A stretch of 64,000 nt of DNA from Diploptera punctata. Lineage: Eukaryota > Arthropoda > Insecta > Blattodea > Blaberidae. How positions within the stretch are numbered: the stretch's first letter is position 1; every line of letters starts with the position of its first letter. The stretch is taken from assembly GCA_030220185.1 (NCBI GenBank), contig JASPKZ010007555.1, positions 679,001 to 743,000 on the forward strand, read 5' to 3'. Positions 42,640-53,708 of the stretch are shown piece after piece. Position numbers and translations under genes: made by a program. The notes below the pieces were generated by a model, which worked only from the letters and a program-made list of their open reading frames with translations, did no database searches and was not told where the DNA came from.

Positions 42640-43925
42640 AACTTTAAAATATCGAGCCACAAATTTCCAGTTCTATTCTCTGGCACTCAATGAGAGTAGT
42701 GATGCTTAGTGATACTGCCAATTAGCAATTTTCTTAAGGGGAGTTGATAAAGATTTTAATATTACAGAAGGATTAGCTGCTCTTGTCTCTCTTAAAGGCA
42801 CCACTAAAGCCAACGATTTAATGGGGGGGAGGTCACCAAAATCTTGAATCGTATTGGTTTGAAATATACAAATCTATCTGGTGTAATAACAGACGGAGCT
42901 CCTGCATTTGCAGGAAAAAGAGAAGGGTTAGTTAAATTACTGCAAGCAGAGGCAGCTAAAGTAGGAAACATTTGCATAATTCAATATCTCTGCTGAATAC
43001 ACCAAGAAAATCCTTTTGCTAAATCCCTATATTTAGATAGTGTTTTGAAAGTCGTAAAAGTAGTGAATTTAATTCGTTCACATGATTTGCGACATAGAGA
43101 ATTTCAAAATTTCTTACAAAATCTAGATTCAGAATTAGAAGATATTGTTTATTATACTGTATTAAAATGGCTGAGCTGTGGCAAAATGTTGAAGCGAGTG
43201 TTTGATCCCAAAAACGAAATACAAACATTTATGGAGGAGAAGGGCAAATCAATTGTTGAATTTAAAGATGCAGAATGGATATGTGATTTAGCCTTTCTGG
43301 TAGATATAACAACATAACTGAATGAACTTAATTCACGTCTCCAAGGTAAAGACCAATTGATCACTACTATGTTTGATCACGTGAAGGCCTTTGAAACAAA
43401 ATTGCAACTTTGGAAATAACAAATAAAAAACAACAATTTTTTGCATTTCTCAGTCCTCACAAAAGTGTAATAAATCAACATTCTCAAAAGTACCCAGAAA
43501 TTATATCAGAATTAAAAAACAAATTCTGTATTAGATTTCAAGACTTCAAGGAGAATGTTATAAGTTTCAATCTGTTTTTTCTCTCCCATTTCTCCATTAA
43601 CATAGATGAGGTCCCCGAGGATCTGCAAATGGAGTGTGTTGATTTTCAATCTGCATCAGACATAAAGAATAAGTTTAACAATGTCCCCTTACTACAATTC
43701 TATTGCTACTACTTTCCCAGAGAAAAATATCCGGACATTAATAGACATGCACTTCATTTTGCATCACTTTTCGGTAGCACATACATATGCGAACAAGTGT
43801 TCTCCAGGATGAAACATGTGAAGTGCGCGAGAACGCAAATCACCGACGTTCATCTGTAGAGTTCACTTCGAGTTGCCACATCATCAATCAAACAAGATAT
43901 CGGATGCCTTGTTTGTGAAAAGCAG
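42640..43925 (+). pseudogene. hAT transposase catalytic and C-terminal dimerisation part
   Basis: Blocks run in order: SLALNESSDA (normally LALDEST; the first catalytic Asp position reads Asn here), NLAIFLRGVDKDF, GVITDGAPAFAGKREGLVKL, then 43045-43317 and 43410-43859. The last frame ends with the hAT C-terminal dimerisation motif (HFASLFGSTYICEQVFSRM). Frame changes at about 42700, 42835, 43000, 43318 and 43405 break the gene. The protein would bind TIRs and cut and join DNA if it were whole. Confidence 0.7.
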
Positions 43926-44459
43926 TGCCAGTGTCGCAATGACAGGTAAAAAATTAATTATTTTAATATAACAATTTTATTTCAATTTTAAAACTAAAAT
44001 TTATATTAAACTTTCTTTACTTATATTGTTCAATGCAGATTATACACGAAAAAATGTTTAATTTAATTTTAAAAATAACCTAACAAGTATATGATTAATA
44101 TTTTAATAAAAATAACATAGGCCTAACAGTCCCTCCATTGTATCTTTACCTTGTCATGGTGGAGTGGCTTGCGTGCTTAAATGATCCTGAGAGCTCTGCC
44201 GGTGGTAGCATTGCTGCCGATAAGGTTACCCATGCCGGACAGGTCGAAGGTGATAAGCCAGGCGAAAAAAGTACCTTGGGTGAAAGAGTGACGATCTTTC
44301 ACCGTAAAAATACAACTGTCAAGAAATGCGGACATGGGTTCAACTGGGGTAAAATTTTCTGGAGGTCAAATAGTCCCCCATTCGGTTCTCCGGACAGGGA
44401 CTACTTCAGGGAACCCATGCCAAAGGCTCAAACACAGGGACATGTTCCTAGGAACATGG

Positions 44460-45250
44460 AATGTTAGGACTTTATACAATAGCGGGGCACTAGAGATATT
44501 AACGCGGGAATTAGATAAATCGCCCTTGGGTATAGTCGCTTTACAGGAAGTTAGGTGGGCAGGAGAAGGTAGTCAGGAATCAGGAAGCTTTGCATAATAC
44601 TACGGGGGGTGCAGAAAGACCTGCATTTGGAACGGGTTTTTTAGTCAGAAGGAGGATCCTATCCACTATCCGAGATATTAAGTTTGTTAGTGATAGGGTA
44701 TCATACATAATTCTAAAGGGTAAACGATATGATTTTATAATTGTAAATGTACATGCCCTCACAGAAGATAAAGATGACAAGATCAAGGATGAGTTCTATG
44801 AAGAATTAGATTGCTTATTTGATAGCCTTTCACGATATCATATGAAAATTATCTTAGAAGATTTTAATGCAAAAGTGGGGCGGGAAGATATATTCAAACC
44901 AACAATAGGCAAATTCAGTCTTCATGAAGATAGTAACGACAACGGGGTTAGATTAGTCACATTTGCCACATCAAAGAATCTCATTCTTAAGAGCACAACA
45001 TTTCAGCGTAAAGGAGATTCATAAATACACCTGGACGTCCCCAGATGGAGAAACTCGGAACCAGATAGATCATGTATTAGTGGATAAATGCTGGCACAGT
45101 AGCATCATTGATGTTAGATCAGTTAGAGGGACAGATTGCAATTCGGATCATCATCTGGTCAGAGTGAAAATCAGACAACGGCTATCGCTTATGAGAGGAA
45201 CAAATGCTAAAGATGATTCTGTAAAATTTGAATTTAAACTTGAAAAATAA
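44460..45250 (+). pseudogene. RTE endonuclease domain (EEP)
   Basis: The domain starts at MFLGTWNVRTLYNSG (44445) with ALQEVRWAG, the Glu block. It is then frame-shifted and continues at 44590-45024 with FGTGFLVRRR, DFIIVNVHAL and IILEDFNAKVGRED (normally L-G-D-F-N; here Glu replaces Gly). It shifts again to 45040-45190 with NQIDHVLVDKCWHSS and CNSDHHLVRVK. The order of the blocks is that of LINE AP-like endonucleases. At least two frameshifts prevent a single product. Confidence 0.8.
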
Positions 45251-46111
45251 TCAAATGCAGCATGAATACCAAATGAAAAGTGCTAATAGGTTTGAAGTAC
45301 TGGAATCTTCAGATGACAATGTGGCAAACGAAGAAGAAACTGATATAAATAAAGAATGGAAGGCTATAAGAGATACTATTAAATTGTCAGCATCAGAAAA
45401 CAATGGTTGTTTAAAAAAGAGGCAAAACAAGAAATGGTTTGATGAGGAATGTGCCGACAATGTAAAGAAATTGAAGCTAGCAAAAATGAAATGGTTACAC
45501 GAGCCAAATAAGGTAAATTTAGAGCAATTGGGTAGTATTAGATGGGAAACCACCAAGTTACTAAAGAATAAAAAGAGGGAATATTTCAGAGAGAAGACTA
45601 ATGATCTTGAAATGAATGCAAAAAATAGGAACATTAGAGAATTATATCAGGGAATTAGTATAGAGAAGAAAGGGTTTCAGGCTAGAACAAACATAATTCG
45701 GAATGAAAATGGGGATGTGATTGCAGATTCCAGGAGTATATTAAATAGATGGAAAAGTTACTTTAATCAGCTATTAAATGTACATACAGAACAGGACATT
45801 GAGGAGGATAATTTACAGACAGCAGAAATGCTAGTCGCAGAGCCAAATGCATTAGAGGTTGAAATGGCGATTGAAAAATTGAAGGTGTATAAAGCATCAG
45901 GTTCGGATGAGATCCCAGCAGAACTGATAAAATCAGGGGGAGAAAAATTGATGGACAAAATACGCTGGTTGCTTAGTATGATTTGGGAAAAAGAAGCTCT
46001 TCCAGATGAATGGAAGGAATCAATTATCGTACCAATTTATAGGAAAGATAAAACTGATTGTAACAACTACGGGGGTATCTCATTACTTTCAACTTCGTAC
46101 AAATTCTATCA
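45228..46111 (+). pseudogene. RTE protein, linker and RT N-terminal region
   Basis: Continuous codons cover RFEVLESSDDNVANEEETD, RQNKKWFDEECADNVKK, the linker (NIRELYQGISIEKKGF), LLNVHTEQDIEED, then RT fingers KASGSDEIPAELIK and [19 protein letters not shown]. One Gly-Asp of the usual KKGDKTD is deleted. It is cut at LLSTSYKFYQ by the RNase H LINE insertion; the rest of the RT follows at 49300 and 52541. Confidence 0.85.
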
Positions 46112-46125
46112 AATAAATCGCAGCA

Positions 46126-46656
46126 GTGCAAGCACTAACTCAGAACCCTCCAATATGTCTAACTTTAGAGGAACAGACAATAACACAACATGAGAAAATG
46201 TTACGATTAACAACAACAAAATGGGAAAAAAGACAGTTACAACCAACCAAGTTGAAAACACAAACAAGTTTCTTGTCCAAAGTAACGGAAATAAAAACAG
46301 ATTTGAATCTTCCTAAATCTAAAGAAAATATTTTGATCAGAGATAACCCTCTTACTTTTGAACCAATTAACATTCAGCTAAATCTAGAAGAACCAGTTAC
46401 AAAATCTGAAACTCCCACGCCTGTACTAAAAGCTCTAGCATTAGAAGCTGTGAATAAGAGATATCCACCAGAAGAATGGTTACACAGATGGATCTACTAT
46501 TGATAACAACTCAGGATCAGGAATTACATGTGCATTATTTTCATCTTATCAACCAGCAGGACACCACACAACAAATTTTGATGCGGAAGTAACGGCTATT
46601 CATATTTCACTCCAACAATTACTATACAGAATAAATAAATTTCAAAATGCTGTCAT
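46126..46656 (+). pseudogene. LINE ORF2: pre-RNase H region and RNase H start
   Basis: The first frame (46126-46503) ends with EAVNKRYPPEEWLHRWIYY. One base out of frame, YTDGSTIDNNSGSGITCALF is read, the RNase H block with the first catalytic Asp, then TTNFDAEVTAIHISLQQL with the catalytic Glu. A one-base loss near 46485 therefore broke the gene. The continuation after the RTE insertion is at 48703. Confidence 0.75.
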
Positions 46657-46713
46657 CTTTGAGCCTAAACTGATATAAATAAAGAATGGGAGGCTATAAG
46701 AGATACTATTAAA

Positions 46714-47703
46714 TTGTCAGCATCAGAAAGCATTGGTTGTTTAAAAAAGAGGCAAAACAAGAAATGGTTTGATGAGGAATGTGCCGACATTGTGAAAGAA
46801 AGAAAGCTAGCTAAATTGAAATGGTTACATGAGCCAAATGAGGTAAATTTAGAGCAATTGGGTAGTATTAGACGGGAAACCACCAAGTTACTAAAGAGTA
46901 AAAAGAGGGAATATTTGAGAGAGAAGATTAATGATCTTGAAATGAATGCAAAAAATAGGAACATTAGAGAATTATATCAGGGAATTAGGATGGAGAAGAA
47001 AGGGTTTCAGGCTAGAACAAACATAATTCGGAATGAAAATGGGGATATTATTGCAGATTCCAGGAGTATATTAAATAGATGGAGAAGTTACTTTAATCAG
47101 CTATTAAATGTACATACAGAACAGGACATTGAGGAGGATAATTTACAGACAGCAGAAATGCTAGTCGCAGAACCAAGTACATTAGAGGTTGAAATGGCGA
47201 TAGAAAAATTGAAGATGTATAAAGCATCAGGTTCGGATGAGATCCCAGCAGAACTGATAAAATCAGGGGGAGAAAAATTGATGGACAAGATACGCTGGTT
47301 GCTTAGTATGATTTGGGAAAAAGAAGCTCTTCCAGATGAATGGAAGGAATCAATTATCGTACCAATTTATAAGAAAGGAGATAAAACTGATTGCAACAAC
47401 TACAGGGGCATCTCATTACTTTCAACTTCGTACAAAATTCTAACAAATATATTAGTAAGCAGACTTACTCCCTATATTGATGACATTCTAGGAGATCATC
47501 AATGTGCATTTAGAAGAAACAGGTCTACAAGAGATCAGATTTTTAGTATAAGACAGATTTTAGAAAAGAAATGGGAATATAATGGTACTGTACATCAACT
47601 ATATGTAGACTTCAAAAAAGCATATGATTCAATTAAGAGGGAGAAGTTATATAGTATCCTGCTGGAGTTTGGAATTCCTAAAAAGTTAGTTAGACTTATA
47701 TGA
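46714..47703 (+). pseudogene. RTE protein, linker to RT motif A
   Basis: The frame covers SIGCLKKRQNKKWFDEECAD, the linker, [53 protein letters not shown], then YVDFKKAYDSIKREKLYSIL (catalytic Asp of RT motif A). It ends in a nonsense codon (TGA) after FGIPKKLVRLI, where other copies have CGA (Arg). The next frame (47704-47892) carries motif B and stops before YADDV, where TTA became TAA. Confidence 0.88.
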
Positions 47704-47960
47704 ATGTGTCTAAATGGCACAAAGAGTAGGGTGCGTGTAGGCAAACAGTTTTCGGACACTTTTGAAATCCACAATGGGTTGAAGCAAGGAGATGCACTAT
47801 CTCCTCTACTATTTAATTTTGTAATAGAGCATGCAATTAAATCTTTAGAGAATGAGGAAGGCTTACAGCTCAATGGTATTAATAAGCTGTAAGTTTATGC
47901 TGATGATGTAGTATTGTTGGCCAATAGCGAGGAGATACTAAAGGACAACATGCACACACA

Positions 47961-48683
47961 TTGAGTAACACTAAGAAATTAGGACTGGAAGTAAATAGCA
48001 ATAAAACTAAATATATGGTCACATGTAGGAATTCATTATATAATGGAAATGGACAGCTAATGACAAATGAGGGAAATTTTGAGGAAGTGGCTGAATTCAA
48101 ATACCTAGGAACAATAATCACAAATAGGAATGAGATGCACAAAGAAATTAAACATAGGCTCAATTCTGGAAATGCGTGCTATTATGCATTGCAGAGACTC
48201 TTGATATCCCAAATCCTTTCAAAAAACGTTAAACTGAAAATATATAAAACTATTATTCTACCAGTAATATTATATGGATGCGAAACATGGACTCTTACTT
48301 TAAGGGAGGAAAGGAGATTACAAGTATTGGAGAATAAAGTACTTAGGAACATTTTTGGACCAAAGAGAGATGAACAGACAGGAGAATGGAGAAGACTACA
48401 TGGTCTTTATAGGAAGCCAGATATAATAACAGTTAAGTCTCATAGACTGCGATGGGCAGGACATGTTGCACATATGGGGAATGAAAGACTTGCATGCAAG
48501 GTTCTTGTAGTAAAGCCAGAGGGAAAACGCCCAGTTGGTAGACCAAGAATGAGGTGGGAGAATAACATTAACTATGATTTGAGGGAAGTAGATTATACAG
48601 GGAATGATTGGAAAGTATTAGCTCAGGATAGGGATGTATGGAGAGCGTATGTCCGCGTGGCCATGAACCTACGGGTTCGATAG
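47961..48683 (+). pseudogene. RTE protein, RT thumb and C-terminal domain
   Basis: It has NTKKLGLEVNSNKTKYMVTC, EFKYLGTIITNRNE, ILPVILYGCETWTL, LRWAGHVAHMGNER and GRPRMRWENNINYDLREVDY. It ends NLRVR-stop and the TAAG tail. A small in-frame deletion removed the LHNNE segment before HGLYRK. It is the 3' continuation of 46714-47703. Confidence 0.85.
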
Positions 48684-48702
48684 TGCCAGTGAGTAAGTAA
48701 GT

Positions 48703-49291
48703 AAATGCTGTCATACTCTCTGATTCTAAGGCAGCAATATATGCAATAAATTCACACAAAATGAAGTCAATACAAATTAAGGAGTGCTACAAAATGATTC
48801 AACAACTCTAAAGACTACAGAAAAGAATTCAATTGCAATGGATACCTGCACATTGTGGAATTGCTGGAAATGACACTGCTGATTTTCTTGCCAAAAAAGG
48901 CTCCAATTTAATTCAGAATACTACTAAAAGCTTACCTTTCACATCCATAAAAAGAATAATTAAAAACAAATATAAAATCAAACAAAACCAAGACCTATGT
49001 AATAAAGTCAAAGACAAAAAATGGAATATTTTAGTAAAGAAGCCAGATATTATTCCAGAAATTCCACATAAAACTACAGTAGCAAAATTTAGACTGCTTA
49101 CAGAACATGACTATTTGGCCAAACATAAAATAGGAATCTACATGAATCCAAATTGTCCTCTATGCAATAAAGATGAAGAAATTAATGAAGAACACCTACA
49201 AACCTGTGAAGTAATACCTGTTGGATCCACCGTAGAGAAATATTGGAGAGCAAGGAAGCTAATGGCTTCGGTGCCAAGGCCCAGCATTTGA
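48703..49291 (+). pseudogene. LINE ORF2: RNase H end and C-terminal zinc finger
   Basis: AVILSDSKAAIYAINS (third catalytic Asp of RNase H) is followed by LQWIPAHCGIAGNDTADFLA (final Asp). Then comes a basic linker and a C-terminal domain with NPNCPLCNKDEEINEEHLQT, a C-x2-C ... H ... C zinc knuckle seen at the end of RNase H-bearing LINEs. A stop at about 48810 and the RTE insertion break the frame. RNase H would remove RNA from the RNA-DNA hybrid during insertion. Confidence 0.8.
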
Positions 49292-49523
49292 AAACAACAA
49301 CATATTAGTAAGCAGACTTTACTCCCTATATTGATGACATTCTAGGGGATCATCAATGTGCATTTAGAAGAAACAGGTCTACAACAGATCAGATTTTTAG
49401 TATAAGACAGATTTTAGAAAAGAAATGGGAATATAATGGTACTTATTTTAGGAATTCTCACTATGAGGTATATTCATTAAGGTAGAATTTTTTTTTATCA
49501 CTCACCTCATACTGTTCTTATTT

Positions 49524-49574
49524 GACTATAAACTAGTTTCGGAACATAGTTTCTGTTCCATCCTCAGTATCGTC
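49524..49574 (-). ncRNA. Hammerhead ribozyme-like motif, left arm (best example)
   Basis: Minus strand: GACGATA, CTGAGGA, stem II GGAACA/TGTTCC (six perfect pairs, loop GAAACTA), GAAA, CTAG, cleavage after GTT, TATAGTC. Stem I pairs six of seven (one G-A mismatch). Every invariant core base is present. Confidence 0.7.
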
Positions 49575-50177
49575 ACGACCGTTGTTCTGTCGTCTTGAAG
49601 AGCTGTCCTTCTCTCCTTCCATTGGCTGACTGAAAAACCTCGAAACCAGGTCATTCTCACCGGGAATTTCAAAGTTCATCAATTTCTTCTTTTCGCTCTT
49701 TTGAATGTAGATCTTTTCCCAAACAGTAAGTTCTTTTGGTTTTTCTATTTGTTTTAATAATTTAGCTTCTTTCTCGATAAGATGTTTTTCAGACCATGCA
49801 TGGGCAGCCACTGCAGATTTTTCTACTTCCCCTTTCTTGACATTCCTGAGATGTTCTTTCACTCTAGTTTTCAAATTTCTCTTAGTTTTTCCTATGTAGA
49901 ATTTCTCACATTCTTCACATTTAATTTGATAAATCCCTGATTTGTTTTCTTCTTTAATTTTCTCATTCTTATTAGGTCTAATCAGTCTACTGATGCTGTA
50001 GTCATTTTTGGGTGCTAACCTTATGTTGAAATCTTTAAAAAAATTTTGAAACTTGTGGTGTTTTAATGGATGATATGTGAATTTTCTAAATTTTACATTT
50101 TCTTCTTTTACTTTTAGAAGAGTGCTTTGATTAATAAATTTTTGTCTTTTGAACTTGTTTATTTTCTTGAGTATCAT
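49533..50177 (-). pseudogene. PLE GIY-YIG endonuclease, left arm (group C)
   Basis: The 214 codons hold the RT-endonuclease linker (RQKFINQSTLLKVKEENVKF, TYHPLKHHKFQ), then SGIYQIKCEECEKFYIGKTKR with both halves of GIY-YIG and a C-x2-C insert, NLKTRVKEHLRNVKKG, KSAVAAHAWSEKHLIE, WEKIYIQKSEKKKLMNFEI, and a Ser/Arg-rich end. This domain nicks the target site. It is the only GIY-YIG frame in the window that reads from linker to end without a break. A frameshift near 50185 separates it from the RT. Confidence 0.85.
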
Positions 50178-50409
50178 TTTATTGCAAAACCATTTTTCGT
50201 GGCTACGTTGATTATGTGTTCTTTTTCTTTTTCATAATTTTCTTTGTTCATTGGTATGTTCACTAATCTATGTGTCAAACTATTGAAAACTGCTTCTTTG
50301 TGAGCTATGTGATTGAAACCTGAAGCTTTTATGTAGTTATCTATATGTGTCTTCTTTCTGTAAATTCCAAATTCTATCTTATTTTCTTCATTCCTTTTTA
50401 AGTTGAGAT

Positions 50410-51036
50410 CTAAAAATGGTATTTCTCCATTGATTTCCTTTTCATAGTGAACTTTATAGTTTGACTTTGAATGTTCAATAATTTTAATGCATCATCTATC
50501 TGTTTATGATTAACTATTGCAATTATGTCATCCACATATCTGCACCAGAACTTGAAAATTAAACGATGTCCATTAATTATCTTGTGTTCAAAATTCCCCA
50601 TGAATAGATTAGCTAAGAATGGAGATAAAGGGTTTCCCATCGAAAGACCTGAATTTTGTTTATAAAATCTTCCATTGTAGGTGAAAAACATATTATTGAT
50701 ACATAATTTAATTAAAGATTTATATTCGACTATCTTTCCTTTTTCAATTTTATTATTGTTCAGCCAAATCTCTAAAATTTCCATAGTTTGGTCTTTCGGA
50801 ATGATTGGAAATAAGGAAACCACATCAAAAGAAACTATTCTGTCTGAAGATTGTAGTTGTATGTTTTCTAGTTTATCTACCAATTCATAAGAGTTTTCTA
50901 TTGCAGAGTTTTCAAATCCATTCATTTTATTAAATTCCTTACATAACCATTTAAATAAATGATACATAGGAGTCCCTATGTTGTTAATTATCGGCCTCAA
51001 AGAAGGGAAGAAAATGAGGCCGACAATTAACAACAT
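50410..51036 (-). pseudogene. PLE reverse transcriptase, left arm (group C)
   Basis: Visible blocks are WLCKEFNKMNGFENSAIENS, RIVSFDVVSLFPIIP (motif A, catalytic Asp in F-D-V), GLSMGNPLSPFLANLFM (motif B) and KFWCRYVDDIIAIVN (catalytic Y-V-DD). It is 5'-truncated at the palindrome centre, so upstream fingers are missing. A one-base loss near 50440 ends the frame before the thumb. Confidence 0.85.
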
Positions 51037-51982
51037 AGGGTTTCCTACATATCATTTATCTAAGTGGTTATGTAAGGAATTTAATAAAATGAATGGATTT
51101 GAAAACTCTGCAATAGAAAACTCTTATGAATTGGTAGATAAACTAGAAAACATACAACTACAATCTTCAGACAGAATAGTTTCTTTTGATGTGGTTTCCT
51201 TATTTCCAATCATTCCGAAAGACCAAACTATGGAAATTTTAGAGATTTGGCCGAACAATAATAAAATTGAAAAAGGAAAGATAGTCGAATATAAATCTTC
51301 AACTAAATTATGTATCGATAATATGTTTTTCACCTACAATGGAAAATTTTATAAACAAAATTCAGGTCTTTCGATGGGAAACCCTTTATCTCCATTCTTA
51401 GCTAATCTATTCATGGGGAATTTTGAACACAAGATAATTAATGGACATCGTTTAATTTTCAAGTTCTGGTGCAGATATGTGGATGACATAATTGCAATAG
51501 TTAATCATAAACAGATAGATGATGCATTAAAATTATTGACCATTCAAAGTCAAACTATAAAGTTCACTATGGAAAAGGAAATCAATGGAGAAATACCATT
51601 TTTAGATGTCAACTTAAAAAGGAATGAAGAAAATAAGATAGAATTTGGAATTTACAGAAAGAAGACACATATAGATAACTACATAAGAGCTTCAGGTTTC
51701 AATCACATAGCTCACAAAGAAGTAGTTTTCAATAGTTTGACACATAGATTAGTGAACATACCAATGAACAAAGAAAATTATGAAAAAGAAAAAGAACACA
51801 TAATCAACGTAGCCACGAAAAATGGTTTTGCAATAAAAATGATACTCAAGAAAATAAACAAGTTCAAAAGACAAAAATTTATTAATCAAAGCACTCTTCT
51901 AAAAGTAAAAGAAGAAAATGTAAAATTTAGAAAATTCACATATCATCCATTAAAACACCACAAGTTTCAAAAAATTTTTTAA
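50978..51982 (+). pseudogene. PLE reverse transcriptase, right arm (group C)
   Basis: This 334-codon frame is the longest PLE RT here. It reads FDVVSLFPIIP (motif A), GLSMGNPLSPFLANLF (motif B), CRYVDDIIAIVN (catalytic), EINGEIPFLDVNLKRNEEN, THIDNYIRASGFNHIAHKEV (thumb) and the basic linker to HHKFQKIF. One inserted base near 51975 ends it just before the GIY-YIG domain, which resumes at about 52060. It lacks the N-terminal part because of truncation at the centre. Confidence 0.88.
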
Positions 51983-52140
51983 GATTTCAACATAAGGTTA
52001 GCACCCAAAATTGACTACAGCATAGTAGACTTATTAGACCTAATAAGAATGAGAAAATTAAAGAAGAAAACAAATCAGGGATTTATCAAATTAAATGTGA
52101 AGAATGTGAGAAATTCTACATAGGAAAAACTAAGAGAAAC

Positions 52141-52425
52141 TTGAAAACTAGAGTGAAAGAACATCTCAGAAATGTCAAGAAAGGGGAAGTAGAAAAATCT
52201 GCAGTGGCTGCCCATGCATGGTCTGAAAAACATCTTATCGAGAAAGAAGCTAAATTATTAAAACAAATAGAAAAACCAAAAGAACTTACTGTTTGGGAAA
52301 AGATCTACATTCAAAAGAGCGAAAAGAAGAAATTGATGAACTTTGAAATTCCCGGTGAGAATGACCTGGTTTCGAGGTTTTTCAGTCAGCCAATGGAAGG
52401 AGAGAAGGACAGCTCTTCAAGATGA
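52141..52425 (+). pseudogene. PLE GIY-YIG endonuclease, right arm (group C)
   Basis: KTRVKEHLRNVKKGEVEKSA, WSEKHLIEKEAKLLKQIEKP, LTVWEKIYIQKSEKKKLMNF and VSRFFSQPMEGEKDSSSR match the left-arm frame residue for residue. The GIY..YIG core lies just upstream (52075-52140) in a shifted frame. The stop falls just before the hammerhead-like motif. Confidence 0.85.
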
Positions 52426-52440
52426 CAGAACAACGGTCGT

Positions 52441-52491
52441 GACGATACTGAGGATGGAACAGAAACTATGTTCTGAAACTAGTTTATAGTC
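52441..52491 (+). ncRNA. Hammerhead ribozyme-like motif, right arm
   Basis: It has the same structure as 49524-49574. One change (TGTTCT for TGTTCC) leaves a G-U pair at the base of stem II. Core CTGAGGA is at 52448-52454, GAAA at 52475-52478, and predicted cleavage follows 52484. Confidence 0.7.
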
Positions 52492-52540
52492 AATTAAGAA
52501 GAACAGTATGAGGTGAGTGATAAAAAAAAATTCTACCTTA

Positions 52541-53565
52541 ATAATGGTGCTGTACATCAACTATATGTAGACTTCAAAAAAGCATATGATTCAATTAAGA
52601 GGGAGAAGTTATATAGTATCCTGCTGGAGTTTGGTTTTCCTAAAAAGTTAGTTAGACTTATACGAATGTGTCTAAATGGCACAAAGAGTAGGGTGCGTGT
52701 AGGCAAACAGTTTTTGGACACTTTTGAAATCCAGAATGGGTTGAAGCAAGGAGATGCACTATCTCCTCTACTATTTAATTTTGTACTAGAGCATGCCATT
52801 AAATCTTTAGAGAATGAGGAAGACTTACAACTGAATGGCGTTAATAAGCTGTTAGTTTATGCTGATGATGTAGTATTGTTGGCCAATAGCAAGGAAATAC
52901 TAAAGGACAATACGCACACACTGTTGAGTAACACTAAGAAATTAGGACTGGAAGTAAGTATCAATAAAACTAAATATATGGTCACATGTAGAAATTCATT
53001 ATATAATGGAAATGGACAGCTAATGACAAATGAGGGAAATTTTGAGGAAGTGGCTGAATTCAAATACCTAGGAACAATAATCACAAATAGGAATGAGATG
53101 CACAAAGAAATTAAACATAGGCTCAATTCTGCAAATGCATGCTATTATGCATTGCAGAGACTATTGATGTCCCAACTCCTTTCAAAAAAATGTTAAACTG
53201 AAAATATATAAAACTATTATTCTACCAGTTATATTATATGGGTGCGAAACATGGACTCTTACTCTAAGGGAGGAAAGGAGATTACAAGTATTGGAGAATA
53301 AAGTACTTAGGAAAATTTTTGGACCAAAGAGAGATGAACAGACAGGAGAATGGAGAAGACTACATGGTCTTTGTAGGAAGCCAGATATAATAAGAACACT
53401 TAAGTCTCATAGACTGCGATGGGCAGGACATGTTGCACATATGGGGAATGAAAGACTTGCATGGAAGCTTCTTGTAGGAAAGCCAGAGGGAAAACACCCA
53501 GTTGGTAGACCAAGAATGAGGTGGGAGAATAACTTTAACTATGATTTGAGGGAAGTAGATTATAC
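52541..53565 (+). pseudogene. RTE protein 3' half (host copy continues)
   Basis: VHQLYVDFKKAYDSIKREKL, LKQGDALSPLLFNFVLEHAI, LLVYADDVVLLANSKE and EFKYLGTIITN are in one frame to about 53190. A one-base gain in an A run then shifts frame. The C-terminal part (FGPKRDEQTGEWRRL, LRWAGHVAHMGNER, GRPRMRWENNFNYDLREVDY) follows at 53291-53565. It is interrupted in EVDYT by the small LINE insertion and ends at 53800. Confidence 0.85.
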
Positions 53566-53708
53566 CAAGGTTAACATGGAAGGAAAACATGAAGACAGTA
53601 ATGCAAGCTAGAGGGCTAAGCATCGAAGATGCCCAAGACCGTAGGCTTTGGAGGTTTGGCACGGGAAGACGGCAGCAGCTGTAAAAACCCGAAGATAGAT
53701 AGATAGAT
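53566..53708 (+). mobile_element. Tiny LINE 3' insertion with GATA tail, 9-bp TSD
   Basis: AGATTATAC flanks it (53557-53565 and 53709-53717). It encodes MQARGLSIEDAQDRRLWRFG then TGRRQQL-stop, the end of another LINE family, and finishes in GATAGATAGATA. It interrupts the RTE C-terminal codons. Confidence 0.85.

Larger units (their letters stand above)
46657..48702 (+). mobile_element. RTE LINE copy, 5'-truncated, 12-bp TSD, inside the RNase H LINE
   Basis: AAATGCTGTCAT flanks it (46645-46656 and 48703-48714) and the RNase H frame reads through when it is removed. It starts in the linker region (after a 10-bp untemplated stretch) and ends at the TAAG tail. Frame pieces are 46714-47703 and 47961-48683, with a stop at 47701 and a frame change at about 47890-47960. 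Confidence 0.92.
46112..49299 (+). mobile_element. LINE fragment with RNase H domain, split by an RTE copy
   Basis: The sequence before 46657 and after 48714 joins in frame across the RTE insertion. It is the 3' part of a LINE of the I/Jockey/R1-like type that carries RNase H. It ends with an AACAAC run before RTE sequence resumes at 49300. No clear target duplication of its own was found. Confidence 0.75.
49441..52540. mobile_element. Head-to-head inverted PLE pair (group C), 8-bp TSD, in RTE
   Basis: ATAATGGT flanks it (49433-49440 and 52541-52548) and the RTE frame (YNGTVHQLYVDF) is restored by removal, except for one substitution. The left arm (minus) extends to 50999 and the right arm (plus) from 51015, around a 15-bp spacer. 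The arms match over about 1.5 kb. The left arm alone has the outermost 36 bp with CACTATGAGGT. Each arm has RT, GIY-YIG and a hammerhead-like motif. It is the best preserved PLE in the window. Confidence 0.9.
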
